Source: CBFDBT01 sp965603115 (GTDB lineage Bacteria; Pseudomonadota; Alphaproteobacteria; Sphingomonadales; Kordiimonadaceae). Taken from it: DNA of 14,935 nt. The notes under the pieces are model-generated. The model was given only the letters and a program-made list of their open reading frames with translations. It searched no databases and was not told the DNA's origin. The position numbers and the translations under genes are program-made. The stretch is from assembly GCA_965603115.1 (NCBI GenBank), contig CBFDBT010000046.1, forward strand, positions 1 through 14,935, read 5' to 3'. Of this stretch, positions 7,421 to 14,897 are shown one piece after another. Numbering within the stretch: the first letter of the stretch is position 1; the number at the start of each line of letters is the position of its first letter.

Positions 7421-8167
7421 ATGGCAGGTCATAGTAAATTTAAAAACATCCAGTACCGCAAAGGCGCACAGGATGCCAAGCGCTCAAAAATGTTTTCCAA
7501 ATTTTCAAAAGAGATAACGGTTGCAGCTAAGATGGGGGACCCCGACCCAGATAGTAACCCAAGACTTCGCCTTGCAATACAAATCGCCAAGGGCCAGTCT
7601 ATGCCCAAAGATAACATCACGCGCGCTATTCAAAAGGCCGTTGGTGGAGACGCTGAGCATTATGATGAATTGCGCTATGAAGGTTATGGACCTGGTGGTG
7701 TGGCGCTTATGGTGGAAACACTAACAGATAACCGAAACAGAACAGGCTCTTCAGTGCGAACTATCTTTGCAAAAGCGGGTGGTAATTTAGGCGAAAGTGG
7801 CTCGGTTGGTTTTATGTTCGATCATGTTGGCGAAATTATATTTGCTGCTGATGTGGCTGACGCTGACACTATGTTTGAAGCAGCATTGGAGGCGGGTGCC
7901 GAAGAGGTTGAGTCTGATGAGGATGGTCATATAATTTATACGCAATCGACAGAGCTGCATAATGTTCTAGGTGGTCTGAAAGATGTGATAACCGCTGAGC
8001 CTACGAGTGCGAAGCTGATATTTAAGGGTAAAGACCCGATGCCACTTGATCTCGATATGGCACAAAAAACAATGAATCTTATCGAAAAACTTGAAGATGA
8101 TGACGATGTTCAAAATGTTTATGGTAACTTTGATGTTTCAGACGAGGTAGCAGGGCAACTTGAATAA
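7421..8167 (+). CDS. yebC: YebC/TACO1 family protein
   Basis: This 248-residue protein is of full family length. It begins with the highly conserved MAGHSKFKNIQYRKGAQDAK block and carries the second signature, from YEGYGPGG to SDNRNRT-like TDNRNRT (86-108), followed by GGNLGESGSV (120-129). The acidic C-terminal domain (DDDDVQNVY near 226-234) is typical. The family was long annotated as a transcriptional regulator (PmpR and others). More recent work on YebC and mitochondrial TACO1 supports a role at the ribosome in translating proline-rich or otherwise stalling sequences; which role applies here cannot be read from the sequence. AGAGGGA (7409-7415) lies five bases before the ATG. It is the first gene of the plus-strand run and ends 22 bases before ruvC, an arrangement common in proteobacteria. 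Confidence 0.95.
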   Translation: MAGHSKFKNIQYRKGAQDAKRSKMFSKFSKEITVAAKMGDPDPDSNPRLRLAIQIAKGQSMPKDNITRAIQKAVGGDAEHYDELRYEGYGPGGVALMVETLTDNRNRTGSSVRTIFAKAGGNLGESGSVGFMFDHVGEIIFAADVADADTMFEAALEAGAEEVESDEDGHIIYTQSTELHNVLGGLKDVITAEPTSAKLIFKGKDPMPLDLDMAQKTMNLIEKLEDDDDVQNVYGNFDVSDEVAGQLE

Positions 8168-8189
8168 GATAGTGGGGTTCTAGCAAATC

Positions 8190-8690
8190 ATGAGGCTGAT
8201 CGGACTTGATCCGGGATTACAGAAAACGGGCTGGGGCGTTATAGACGCTCAAGGCACCCGTATAAGCCATGTTGCCAACGGTGTTGTAAAGTCTGATCCC
8301 AAGGCATCTCTGGCTGAGCGCTTGGTTCAACTCCATGACGGATTGATTGAAGTTATCTCTGAATGGCGTCCTGCGAGCGCCGCGGTTGAAGAAACTTTTG
8401 TGAATAAAAACCCGACGTCTACGTTAAAACTTGGCCAAGCGCGCGGGATAGCTTTGTTGGTGCCGGCACTAAGTGGCCTTAATGTTGCCGAATATACCCC
8501 CAATCATGTAAAAAAAGCAGTTGTGGGAGTGGGGCATGCAGATAAACAGCAGGTTCAAGCTATGATAAATATTTTGTTGCCAGGTGTGAGTGTTGCAGGC
8601 GAAGATGCTGCTGACGCATTGGCTGTTGCTATTTGCCATGCATTTAATGTGACAGCAGAAGCAAATTTAGCGCGGGGGACGGTTTTTTGA
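8190..8690 (+). CDS. ruvC: Holliday junction resolvase RuvC
   Basis: RuvC is the endonuclease that cuts four-way DNA junctions symmetrically, working as a dimer with RuvAB. The 166-residue length is normal. The RNase H-like fold shows GLDPGLQKTGWG (5-16), and the four metal-binding acids are present: D7, E67 in AVEETFVNKN, and D139 and D142 in GEDAADALAVAICH. The block SSTLKLGQARG is represented by TSTLKLGQARG (76-86). The ATG at 8190 gives the standard MRLIGLDPG start. The upstream site is weak (GTGGGG at 8172-8177), so translation may partly depend on ribosomes leaving yebC. The stop codon overlaps the TTG start of ruvA. Confidence 0.97.
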   Translation: MRLIGLDPGLQKTGWGVIDAQGTRISHVANGVVKSDPKASLAERLVQLHDGLIEVISEWRPASAAVEETFVNKNPTSTLKLGQARGIALLVPALSGLNVAEYTPNHVKKAVVGVGHADKQQVQAMINILLPGVSVAGEDAADALAVAICHAFNVTAEANLARGTVF

Positions 8691-9310
8691 TCGCAAAATT
8701 AACAGGAATTCTTGATAGTACAGGCGATGATTGGCTGATAGTGGATGTAAGTGGCGTTGGCTATTTGGTGCATGCTTCCTCTCGTACATTGTCGTCCCTG
8801 CCGCCGATTAGTGAAGCTGTTCGCCTTCATATTGAAACTGTTGTGCGCGAAGATGCTTTCACCCTTTATGGCTTTCTCAGTATCGAAGAGCGGGATATGT
8901 ACCGTATTCTCACCGGCGTGCAGGGTGTTGGCGCCAAGGTAGGTCTCGCGATTTTGAGTGTTGGAGAGCCTAGCGTGATCCAGACAGCGATAGCAGCAGG
9001 GGACAAGGCGATGATCTGTCAAGCATCGGGCGTAGGCCCCAAGCTTGGTGCCCGCATCATTAACGAACTAAAAGACAAAGTTGGTGCTATTTCTTTCGCT
9101 GGTATGTCTGCTGGTGATGCGCTCGGCGGCGGGCCTGCACCAACTGCTTCTGGTGGATTTATGGATGATGCCGTTTCTGCACTTGCCAATTTGGGCTACC
9201 GCCCCGTTGATGCGCATGGAGCCGTAGCCAGAGCTGCGATAGATTTGGGTGATGATGCTACAGTTGAGGCGCTTATCACCGCTGGCTTGAAGGAGTTATC
9301 AAGCTCATGA
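8687..9310 (+). CDS. ruvA: Holliday junction DNA-binding protein RuvA (TTG start)
   Basis: RuvA forms tetramers that hold the Holliday junction in open square form and load RuvB. The 207 residues follow the family plan: an OB-fold domain from the N-terminus with the acidic pin E55-D56 (VVREDAFTLYGF), two helix-hairpin-helix motifs (GVQGVGAKVG, 77-86, and ASGVGPKLGARI, 113-124), a glycine/alanine-rich flexible linker (about 139-157), and a C-terminal RuvB-binding domain starting near DDAVSALANLGYRP. The start is a TTG at 8687, overlapping the ruvC stop in TTGA. It is supported by GGGGGA (8674-8679) seven bases upstream and by the family N-terminus M-I-x-K-L-x-G. This fits translational coupling with ruvC. 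The gene overlaps ruvB by ATGA. Confidence 0.96.
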   Translation: MIAKLTGILDSTGDDWLIVDVSGVGYLVHASSRTLSSLPPISEAVRLHIETVVREDAFTLYGFLSIEERDMYRILTGVQGVGAKVGLAILSVGEPSVIQTAIAAGDKAMICQASGVGPKLGARIINELKDKVGAISFAGMSAGDALGGGPAPTASGGFMDDAVSALANLGYRPVDAHGAVARAAIDLGDDATVEALITAGLKELSSS

Positions 9311-10341
9311 CGCAAGAAGATGATAGACTTGTAGAGAGTACTGAAACCACTGGGGATACCCTTGACGCTGGTTTGCGCCCAACGTCGCTTGATGACTTTA
9401 CAGGCCAGCAGCAGGCACGAGAAAATTTACGGGTTTTCATCGAAGCAGCTCGTACACGATCTGAAGCGATGGACCATGTGCTTTTTTATGGCCCTCCTGG
9501 TCTTGGCAAAACAACCCTTGCCCAAATTGTAGCCCGCGAGCTTGGCGTAAATTTCAGAGCCACATCTGGGCCCGTCATCACTAAAGCTGGTGATCTTGCG
9601 GCACTTCTAACAAATTTGCAGGAAAATGATGTCCTTTTCATAGATGAAATTCACCGCCTGAGCCCTGTGGTGGAAGAAATACTCTATCCGGCTATGGAAG
9701 ATTTCCAGCTTGATCTCATTATTGGCGAAGGACCGTCAGCACGATCGGTGCGGATTGACTTGCCGCAATTTACCTTGATTGGAGCCACCACAAGGTCTGG
9801 GCTCATCACAAAGCCATTGCGCGACCGGTTCGGTATCCCAACGCGGCTAGAATTTTATACTCCAGAGGAATTATGCAAAGTCGTGCGCCGTGGGGCGGGT
9901 TTACTCTCGCTTGATTTGACGGAAGATGGGGCCTTGGAGATAGCCAAACGGTCTCGAGGTACACCGCGCATTGCTGGCCGGTTACTGCGTCGGGTGCGAG
10001 ACTTTGCACTGGTCGCTGGCAGTGATACAGTTGATAGTGTGGCAGCTGATGCCGCCCTCAATCGTTTAGAGGTTGATGGTCTTGGCCTTGATCGCAGTGA
10101 TAGACGGTATCTTAGTTGTATTGGCGAGACCTACGCTGGTGGCCCTGTGGGTATTGAAACACTGGCAGCAGCCCTTAGTGAGCCGCGTGATACTTTAGAA
10201 GATATTATTGAGCCTTATCTTATGCAACTCGGACTAGTGATGCGGACAACGCGTGGGCGCGCTTTGGCACCTCAGGGTTTTGAGCACCTAGGGCTGGCGG
10301 CTCCCAAGGGTGGCCCTCAAATGGACTTATTGGAGGATTAA
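9307..10341 (+). CDS. ruvB: Holliday junction branch-migration helicase RuvB
   Basis: RuvB is the AAA+ hexameric motor that pumps DNA through the RuvA-bound junction. The 344-residue protein has Walker A GPPGLGKT (62-69), Walker B LFIDEIHRL (110-118, acids D113 and E114), a sensor 1 region TLIGATTRSG (156-165) and the arginine-finger segment LRDRFG (171-176). The sensor 2 region GTPRIAGRLLRRVRD lies near 214-228. The C-terminal winged helix has TTRGRALAPQGFEHLG. The N-terminal 22 residues before LRPTSLDDF are acidic and variable, as in relatives. The start ATG at 9307 overlaps the ruvA stop in ATGA, and the TAA stop shares its last base with the ybgC ATG, so translation of the block is probably coupled. 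Confidence 0.97.
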   Translation: MTQEDDRLVESTETTGDTLDAGLRPTSLDDFTGQQQARENLRVFIEAARTRSEAMDHVLFYGPPGLGKTTLAQIVARELGVNFRATSGPVITKAGDLAALLTNLQENDVLFIDEIHRLSPVVEEILYPAMEDFQLDLIIGEGPSARSVRIDLPQFTLIGATTRSGLITKPLRDRFGIPTRLEFYTPEELCKVVRRGAGLLSLDLTEDGALEIAKRSRGTPRIAGRLLRRVRDFALVAGSDTVDSVAADAALNRLEVDGLGLDRSDRRYLSCIGETYAGGPVGIETLAAALSEPRDTLEDIIEPYLMQLGLVMRTTRGRALAPQGFEHLGLAAPKGGPQMDLLED

Positions 10342-10832
10342 TGATGTTAGTACCAGCAACAGGGGAATGGAAAAATGGTATTTTTAGTTTCCCGATGCGC
10401 ATTTATTATGAAGATACAGACCTTGGTGGCATGGTATATCATGGGCGTTATGTTAGTTTTTTAGAGCGCACACGGTCTGAAAGTATTCGCGGTACTGCTG
10501 CTGATATTGATGTGCTCCTGAAAAACCCTGAGGATAAGGGTGGACCATTAGTCTATGTAGTTAGCGATATTAATATAAAATATCTGCGCCAGGCAGTTGT
10601 TGGCGATATACTTATTGGGCACTCAAAAGTGACAAAAATTAGAGCGGCAGCCATAGAGGTTGAGCAATGGATTACACGCGGAGATGAACGTATTGTTGAA
10701 GCGAAGCTATTGGCCGCAATTGTGAATAAAGAAACAGGGCGACCCTGTCGGTGGCCGCCAACTGCCAAACAAGCATGGCAGCAGTGGTTTAATGATAGTT
10801 TAACCTTAAATGAAATAGCGGAGCAAGATTAG
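10341..10832 (+). CDS. ybgC: Tol-Pal-associated acyl-CoA thioesterase YbgC
   Basis: YbgC is a hotdog-fold (4HBT) thioesterase of the Tol-Pal gene cluster. Homologues hydrolyse acyl-CoA, and the E. coli protein has been linked to acyl carrier protein and phospholipid enzymes at the inner membrane. The active-site block YYEDTDLGGMVYHGRY (22-37) is intact, and D27 aligns with the catalytic Asp18 of the E. coli protein; FLERTRSE (40-47) follows. The 163-residue length is slightly above the usual 130-150. Two starts are possible in ATGATG: the ATG at 10341 overlaps the ruvB stop (TAATG) only four bases after GGAGG (10332-10336), while that at 10344 has the better seven-base spacing. The stop codon directly abuts the tolQ ATG. 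Confidence 0.94.
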   Translation: MMLVPATGEWKNGIFSFPMRIYYEDTDLGGMVYHGRYVSFLERTRSESIRGTAADIDVLLKNPEDKGGPLVYVVSDINIKYLRQAVVGDILIGHSKVTKIRAAAIEVEQWITRGDERIVEAKLLAAIVNKETGRPCRWPPTAKQAWQQWFNDSLTLNEIAEQD

Positions 10833-11549
10833 ATGCAAGATGTAACAGCAGTTGAACTCGGTGGAAGTACCGTAGATTTTTCCATTCTGGGTATGTTTAT
10901 GGGGGCTGACCTTATCGTCCAATCTGTGATGCTGCTTTTGATTGTGGCCAGTATTTGGGGTTGGACAATTATTTTTTCTACATCAAAGCGTATTAAGGGA
11001 GCGGGAGCTTCTGCTAATAGTTTTGAAGAAAGTTTTTGGTCAGGTACATCCCTTGATGATCTTTATGTAAAATTGAAAAGTCGCCCTGATCATCCGATGG
11101 CGGCGGTGTTTGTGTCCGCGATGCGGGAATGGCAGCGCAGTTTATCAAAACGATCTGGCGCCCTTGATCGGGTATCTGTGCAAGACAGGATATATCGGGT
11201 CATGAAAGTGACATCTTCGCGGGAAATGGATTTTCTTGAGGGGCAGGTTGGCTATCTCGCTACCATTGGTTCAGCTGCGCCCTTCGTTGGTTTATTTGGC
11301 ACTGTTTGGGGTATTATGAATAGCTTCCAGTCTATTGCACAGGCCTCTGATACATCTCTTGCTGTGGTTGCCCCGGGCATTGCGGAAGCTTTGCTTGCAA
11401 CAGCGCTTGGTCTGGTCGCTGCAATTCCGGCTGTGGTTGCTTACAATAAACTGAGTACGGATTTAGGCAGATATGCTGGCAGGCTTGAAGATTTCACCGA
11501 TGAGTTTTCAGCGATTTTATCACGTCAGCTTGATGAGGAAACGCGTTAA
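10833..11549 (+). CDS. tolQ: Tol-Pal system inner-membrane motor protein TolQ
   Basis: TolQ is the stator-type subunit (ExbB/MotA family) of the proton-driven TolQR motor, which energises TolA for outer-membrane constriction during division. The 238 residues show three membrane segments in the family pattern: about 26-49, then 138-166 after a long cytosolic loop, and 177-204. The conserved proton-path and helix-packing blocks are visible as YLATIGSAAPFVGLFGTVWG (141-160) and VVAPGIAEALLATALGL (178-194). The start follows the ybgC stop with no gap (TAGATG); GGAG (10820-10823) lies nine bases upstream. The end overlaps tolR in TAATG. The downstream tolR and tolA genes separate it from the close paralogue ExbB. 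Confidence 0.96.
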   Translation: MQDVTAVELGGSTVDFSILGMFMGADLIVQSVMLLLIVASIWGWTIIFSTSKRIKGAGASANSFEESFWSGTSLDDLYVKLKSRPDHPMAAVFVSAMREWQRSLSKRSGALDRVSVQDRIYRVMKVTSSREMDFLEGQVGYLATIGSAAPFVGLFGTVWGIMNSFQSIAQASDTSLAVVAPGIAEALLATALGLVAAIPAVVAYNKLSTDLGRYAGRLEDFTDEFSAILSRQLDEETR

Positions 11550-11986
11550 TGGGTGCCCATATGCAATCATCAGGCGGAGACCGCGGCAGTCGGCGAAGTA
11601 AATATCGCCCACTCGCTGAGATCAACGTCACGCCCTTTGTGGATGTGATGCTGGTACTGTTGATTGTCTTTATGGTGACAGCGCCTTTATTAACGTCAGG
11701 CATAAAAGTTGACCTACCCAAAACTTCGGCAAAGGCGCTGCCTGAAGACGATAAACCCATTGAAGTTACAATTGATCATAGTGGTGCCATATTTTTACAG
11801 GAAACTAAGATGGGCGCGGGTGAATTGGTGCCGCGTCTGCTCGCAATAGCGGGTAATCGTAGAGATATGCGCATTTATGTGCGCGGTGATATGAATCTTT
11901 CGTACGGAAGTGTGATGGCGATTATTGGAAAAATTAATAAGGCAGGGTTTACTAAGGTTGCTTTAATAGCTGACCCTAGAAAATAG
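11549..11986 (+). CDS. tolR: Tol-Pal system protein TolR
   Basis: TolR is the single-span ExbD-family partner of TolQ and carries the proton-binding aspartate. That residue is D32 in INVTPFVDVMLVLLIV (26-40), placed at the start of the membrane helix exactly as in E. coli D23. The periplasmic domain (about 50-145) has the family finish with YGSVMAIIGKINKAGF and VALIADP. At 145 residues it is normal in size. A basic stretch before the helix (SRRSKYR) fits a cytosolic N-terminus. The ATG overlaps the tolQ stop in TAATG, with GAGGAA (11535-11540) eight bases upstream; a later ATG at 11561 is possible but less likely. Confidence 0.95.
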   Translation: MGAHMQSSGGDRGSRRSKYRPLAEINVTPFVDVMLVLLIVFMVTAPLLTSGIKVDLPKTSAKALPEDDKPIEVTIDHSGAIFLQETKMGAGELVPRLLAIAGNRRDMRIYVRGDMNLSYGSVMAIIGKINKAGFTKVALIADPRK

Positions 11987-12002
11987 GATTAAACGACTTT
12001 AA

Positions 12003-12842
12003 ATGAGTAATAGTCATACAGCATTATTTATGTCGGTAAGCTTGCACGTAGGTGTGGCGACCGTGGCTTACTTTGGTTTACCAACTTTGTTAAAAGAGCC
12101 CCCAACTCCGGTGCCACCTATTTCTATTGAATTTGTTAAGGTTGATAAAGAAACTAGGCTCTCTGCTCCTGAGGAGCGAGAAAGAGAGCCAGAAGCCACG
12201 CCGCAAAAGACCAGCCAATATGCCAAGGCTGAATCTTACGAACCTGAGGCATCTGCTGATGCGGTGCCAACGCTTGATGCCGCTAAAGCAATTAAGCCGA
12301 AGCCACGCAGAAAACCCGAAATAAGCATACGGGAGAAATTGGTATCAAACGCAAAACCGCGCTCGCGCCCCAAGCCGCCAAGCCGGTTTAAAGTCAAAAA
12401 GCTGGCTGCGCTGATTGATAAATCCATAAAAGATGACACCAATGTTGCTGAAAAGCCCAAGGAAGACACTAAAAAAACAGAGGCAAAAGCTGAGCGTAAA
12501 CTTTTTGGTAGTTTTAAAAATAAAATTGCAACAGCCTCGTTGATTGAAGCTTTCAAGCAAAAAGTTATTACGTGCTGGAAACTGCCATCCGGTGGTAAAG
12601 ATGTTCAGGATATGCGCGTGACGGTAAGGGTGTGGTTGCGCCGTGATGGTAGTTTGGCTCGCACACCAGCTTTTGTGGATGCGGGGGACTTGAATGCGTC
12701 GGGCCGAGAAAACTTTAGGGCTTTTGCAGAGAGCGCTCGGCGTGCTGTTAAAATATGTGAACCTTATGAGAATTTACCAAAAGATCGCTATGTTGAGTGG
12801 AGCGTGATTGATTTTAACTTTGACCCCAGTGATATGTATTAA
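12003..12842 (+). CDS. tolA: Tol-Pal system protein TolA (short, Lys/Pro-rich stalk)
   Basis: TolA spans the periplasm, linking the TolQR motor to Pal and TolB at the outer membrane. The N-terminal helix (about 7-29) carries S11 and H15, spaced like the SxxxH pair (S18/H22 in E. coli) that contacts TolQR. The middle (about 31-165) is highly charged and rich in Pro, Lys and Glu, unlike the long Ala-rich helix of E. coli TolA, and contains KLAALIDKS (133-141), a motif common in alphaproteobacterial TolA. The C-terminal domain (about 178-279) holds the only two cysteines, C191 and C252, likely to pair, and ends with RYVEWSVIDFNF. At 279 residues it is much shorter than the 421 of E. coli. Its place between tolR and tolB makes TolA the best call over TonB. 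There are 16 bases between it and tolR. Confidence 0.92.
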   Translation: MSNSHTALFMSVSLHVGVATVAYFGLPTLLKEPPTPVPPISIEFVKVDKETRLSAPEEREREPEATPQKTSQYAKAESYEPEASADAVPTLDAAKAIKPKPRRKPEISIREKLVSNAKPRSRPKPPSRFKVKKLAALIDKSIKDDTNVAEKPKEDTKKTEAKAERKLFGSFKNKIATASLIEAFKQKVITCWKLPSGGKDVQDMRVTVRVWLRRDGSLARTPAFVDAGDLNASGRENFRAFAESARRAVKICEPYENLPKDRYVEWSVIDFNFDPSDMY

Positions 12843-12862
12843 TTTAAAGGGCTATAAAACCT

Positions 12863-14245
12863 ATGGAAAAGAAAATGATATCCTTGATGATGCAGCGACT
12901 GTGCATTTTATTGATCATCTTTACAGGCATTAGCAGCACGGCTAATGCTCAGTTAAAGGTAGATATTACTAAAGGCACGGTGGAGCCCCTGCCAATAGCC
13001 CTGCCACATTTTGCACCCGTAACCGATGCTGAGACATCTGCGGGTAGTTTGTCACAAATGAGCAGAAACATGATTGATGTTATCACCGGAAATCTGGAGA
13101 ACACGGGTCTGTTTCGCGCGATTGACCAAAAAGCTTTTCTTGCTCAAATAGGCCCGCAAGATCGCAGACCTGATTTTGCCCTTAACTGGCGACCACTTGG
13201 CGCACAAGCGATGGTAACTGGTCGCATTAGTTTATTACCTGATGGCAATGTACGCGTGGAATTTCGCCTGTGGGATGTGCTGTCAGAAGTGCAAATGGAT
13301 GGCATGAGCTATAAAACCCCTGTTAGTAATTGGCGCCGCATAGCCCATGTTATTTCTGACCGTATTTACAGTCGCCTCACGGGAGAAGATGGCTATTTTG
13401 ATACGCGTATTGTTTATATTTCAGAAACGGGCGACCCACTTAATCGCGTGAAAAAACTGGCGATTATGGATCAGGATGGTGCTAATCATCGCGATTTAAC
13501 AGATGGTAGTTATTTGGTTATGACGCCGCGGTTTTCACCAAACCGTCAGGAAATTACCTATCTCAGTTATTTCAACGATAAGCCGAGGGTTTATTTGTTT
13601 AACATCATGACCAACCGTTTCGAGATGCTTGGTGAATTTGATAAAAACATGACTTTCTCGCCGCGGTTTTCACCTGACGGAAATCATGTTATTTTCTCCC
13701 TATCCGATGAGGGTAATGCGGATATTTACCTAATGGACTTGCGCACAAGGCGCATGACCCGCATGACTGACCATCCGGGTATTGATACCAGTCCCTCCTT
13801 TTCACCACGCGGGGATAAGATTATTTTCAACTCGGATCGTGGTGGCTCTCAACAGCTTTATATTATGAATATGAATGGCACTGGCATCAAACGTATATCT
13901 TACGGTGTTGGTCGCTATGCTACACCTGTTTGGTCGCCGAGGGGAGACTTGATAGCCTTTACAAAAATATCGGAAAGTAAATTTAGAATTGGTGTGATGC
14001 GTACTGATGGTACTGGTGAACGCTTATTGACTGACGCATATCAAGATGAAGGACCGACATGGTCCCCAAATGGTCGCGTGTTGATGTTCTTTAGAAAAGC
14101 GCCCTACCTAGAAGATGGTTCGGGTGGTGAATCTACACTTTGGAGCGTTGATCTTACAGGGTTTAACGAGCGCCAAATTAAGACCCTGCATGAAGCTTCA
14201 GATCCTGCTTGGTCCCCGCCATTGCCTCTCAGAAATGGTAGATAA
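12863..14245 (+). CDS. tolB: Tol-Pal periplasmic beta-propeller protein TolB
   Basis: TolB is the soluble periplasmic component that binds Pal and TolA. The 460-residue precursor has a signal peptide with the likely cut after ANA (27-29). The mature N-terminus (QLKVDITKGTVEPLPIALP) contains the TolA-contact segment. An alpha/beta domain spans about 45-170. PD40-type propeller repeats follow, each starting with a P-x-F/W-S-P core at about 222, 267, 311, 355, 398 and 448. ATG at 12863 has AAAGGG (12846-12851) at 11 bases; M5 at 12875 is an alternative and would not change the mature protein. It is the last gene of the run, ends 12 bases before a strong terminator stem, and is not followed by pal, which is unusual. 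Confidence 0.96.
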   Translation: MEKKMISLMMQRLCILLIIFTGISSTANAQLKVDITKGTVEPLPIALPHFAPVTDAETSAGSLSQMSRNMIDVITGNLENTGLFRAIDQKAFLAQIGPQDRRPDFALNWRPLGAQAMVTGRISLLPDGNVRVEFRLWDVLSEVQMDGMSYKTPVSNWRRIAHVISDRIYSRLTGEDGYFDTRIVYISETGDPLNRVKKLAIMDQDGANHRDLTDGSYLVMTPRFSPNRQEITYLSYFNDKPRVYLFNIMTNRFEMLGEFDKNMTFSPRFSPDGNHVIFSLSDEGNADIYLMDLRTRRMTRMTDHPGIDTSPSFSPRGDKIIFNSDRGGSQQLYIMNMNGTGIKRISYGVGRYATPVWSPRGDLIAFTKISESKFRIGVMRTDGTGERLLTDAYQDEGPTWSPNGRVLMFFRKAPYLEDGSGGESTLWSVDLTGFNERQIKTLHEASDPAWSPPLPLRNGR

Positions 14246-14257
14246 CCCCTAAAATTC

Positions 14258-14282
14258 AGGCGGCCTTGGGGCCGCCTTTTTT
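14258..14282. terminator. Strong intrinsic terminator of the tol run, shared by converging genes
   Basis: Eight-base G/C-rich perfect arms AGGCGGCC (14258-14265) and GGCCGCCT (14270-14277) close a TTGG loop, followed by six T (14277-14282). It lies 12 bases after the tolB stop. Its T-run forms part of the stop codon of the converging NnrU-like gene. In the other direction the stem is followed by GAATTTTA, so it may also end that transcript. Confidence 0.9.
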
Positions 14283-14838
14283 AGATCAAAGCAACCGCAA
14301 AATATTGATGCAGATAAACAAGTAAGGCGTAGAGCGCAATTGCGACTATAACCATTTTAGCATCTTGGCTATAATTAACCGCTTCGGGCCTTACCCATGG
14401 GCCATCTCTTTTATTGGCACCAACTTTCATTAAAAAAGCCCAAACAAAAATTCCTGAAAACAGAATAACAGCTTTGGCTTGCCCGTTAGACAGGATATGC
14501 GCGAATGCCCATAGCATTACGCCGTTTAATTGTGGGTGACGGAAATGCCGCTTAATATTGCTTTTCATCCCAGAAGCAACAAAAGAAATCATGCCGATCA
14601 AGATAAGAAGAAAAGACAGTTCTCGGATTCCTGCCATCTGGGGAAAATAAAATTCTTCGGGGGCACTTTGCCAGCCATTGACCATAAGGGCGATTGCAGC
14701 GACCAAGGAAAGTGAGAAAATGCCTTTATAGGGCCCAGCGCCAATTGTACCGATAAGTTTAGTACGAATGTTTGGAGCAAAAACAGGTATAAAATGGACA
14801 AGAACCCATAGTGTTAGTCCGCTAAGCAGCAATAACAT
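14281..14838 (-). CDS. NnrU-family integral membrane protein
   Basis: This is an NnrU-like membrane protein (PF07298 type), distantly related to isoprenylcysteine methyltransferases. In denitrifiers NnrU is tied to nir/nor expression, and some relatives are methanethiol methyltransferases; neither activity can be assigned here. The frame is open from 14853, but the ATG at 14838 is preferred: GGGGGA (14846-14851) sits seven bases upstream, whereas the earlier ATG has no ribosome-binding site. That gives 185 residues with five or six hydrophobic helices (about 1-20, 39-55, 73-92, 107-138 and 162-182). The family block RHFRHPQLNGVMLWAFAHIL (97-116) and the following SNGQ are clear, with H16 near the N-terminus. 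It converges on tolB, and its TAA stop lies in the terminator T-run. No nitrogen-oxide genes are nearby. Confidence 0.88.
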   Translation of the reverse strand: MLLLLSGLTLWVLVHFIPVFAPNIRTKLIGTIGAGPYKGIFSLSLVAAIALMVNGWQSAPEEFYFPQMAGIRELSFLLILIGMISFVASGMKSNIKRHFRHPQLNGVMLWAFAHILSNGQAKAVILFSGIFVWAFLMKVGANKRDGPWVRPEAVNYSQDAKMVIVAIALYALLVYLHQYFAVALI

Positions 14839-14845
14839 GAAATTT

Positions 14846-14851
14846 TCCCCC
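14846..14851 (-). promoter_or_regulatory. Ribosome-binding site that decides the NnrU-like start
   Basis: On the minus strand GGGGGA lies seven bases before the ATG at 14838. The alternative ATG at 14853 overlaps this stretch and has no purine-rich site of its own. Confidence 0.65.
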
Positions 14852-14868
14852 ATTGTTGGTATCGGGTA

Positions 14869-14897
14869 AATATATCAGAGAGTTACTTTTATGTCTA
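14869..14897 (-). promoter_or_regulatory. Candidate sigma70-type promoter of the NnrU-like gene
   Basis: On the minus strand a -35 box TAGACA (14892-14897) and a -10 box TATATT (14869-14874) are separated by 17 bases; each matches five of six consensus positions. Transcription would begin near 14862, giving a leader of about 24 bases before the ATG at 14838. That spacing is another reason to prefer this start over the one at 14853. Confidence 0.55.
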
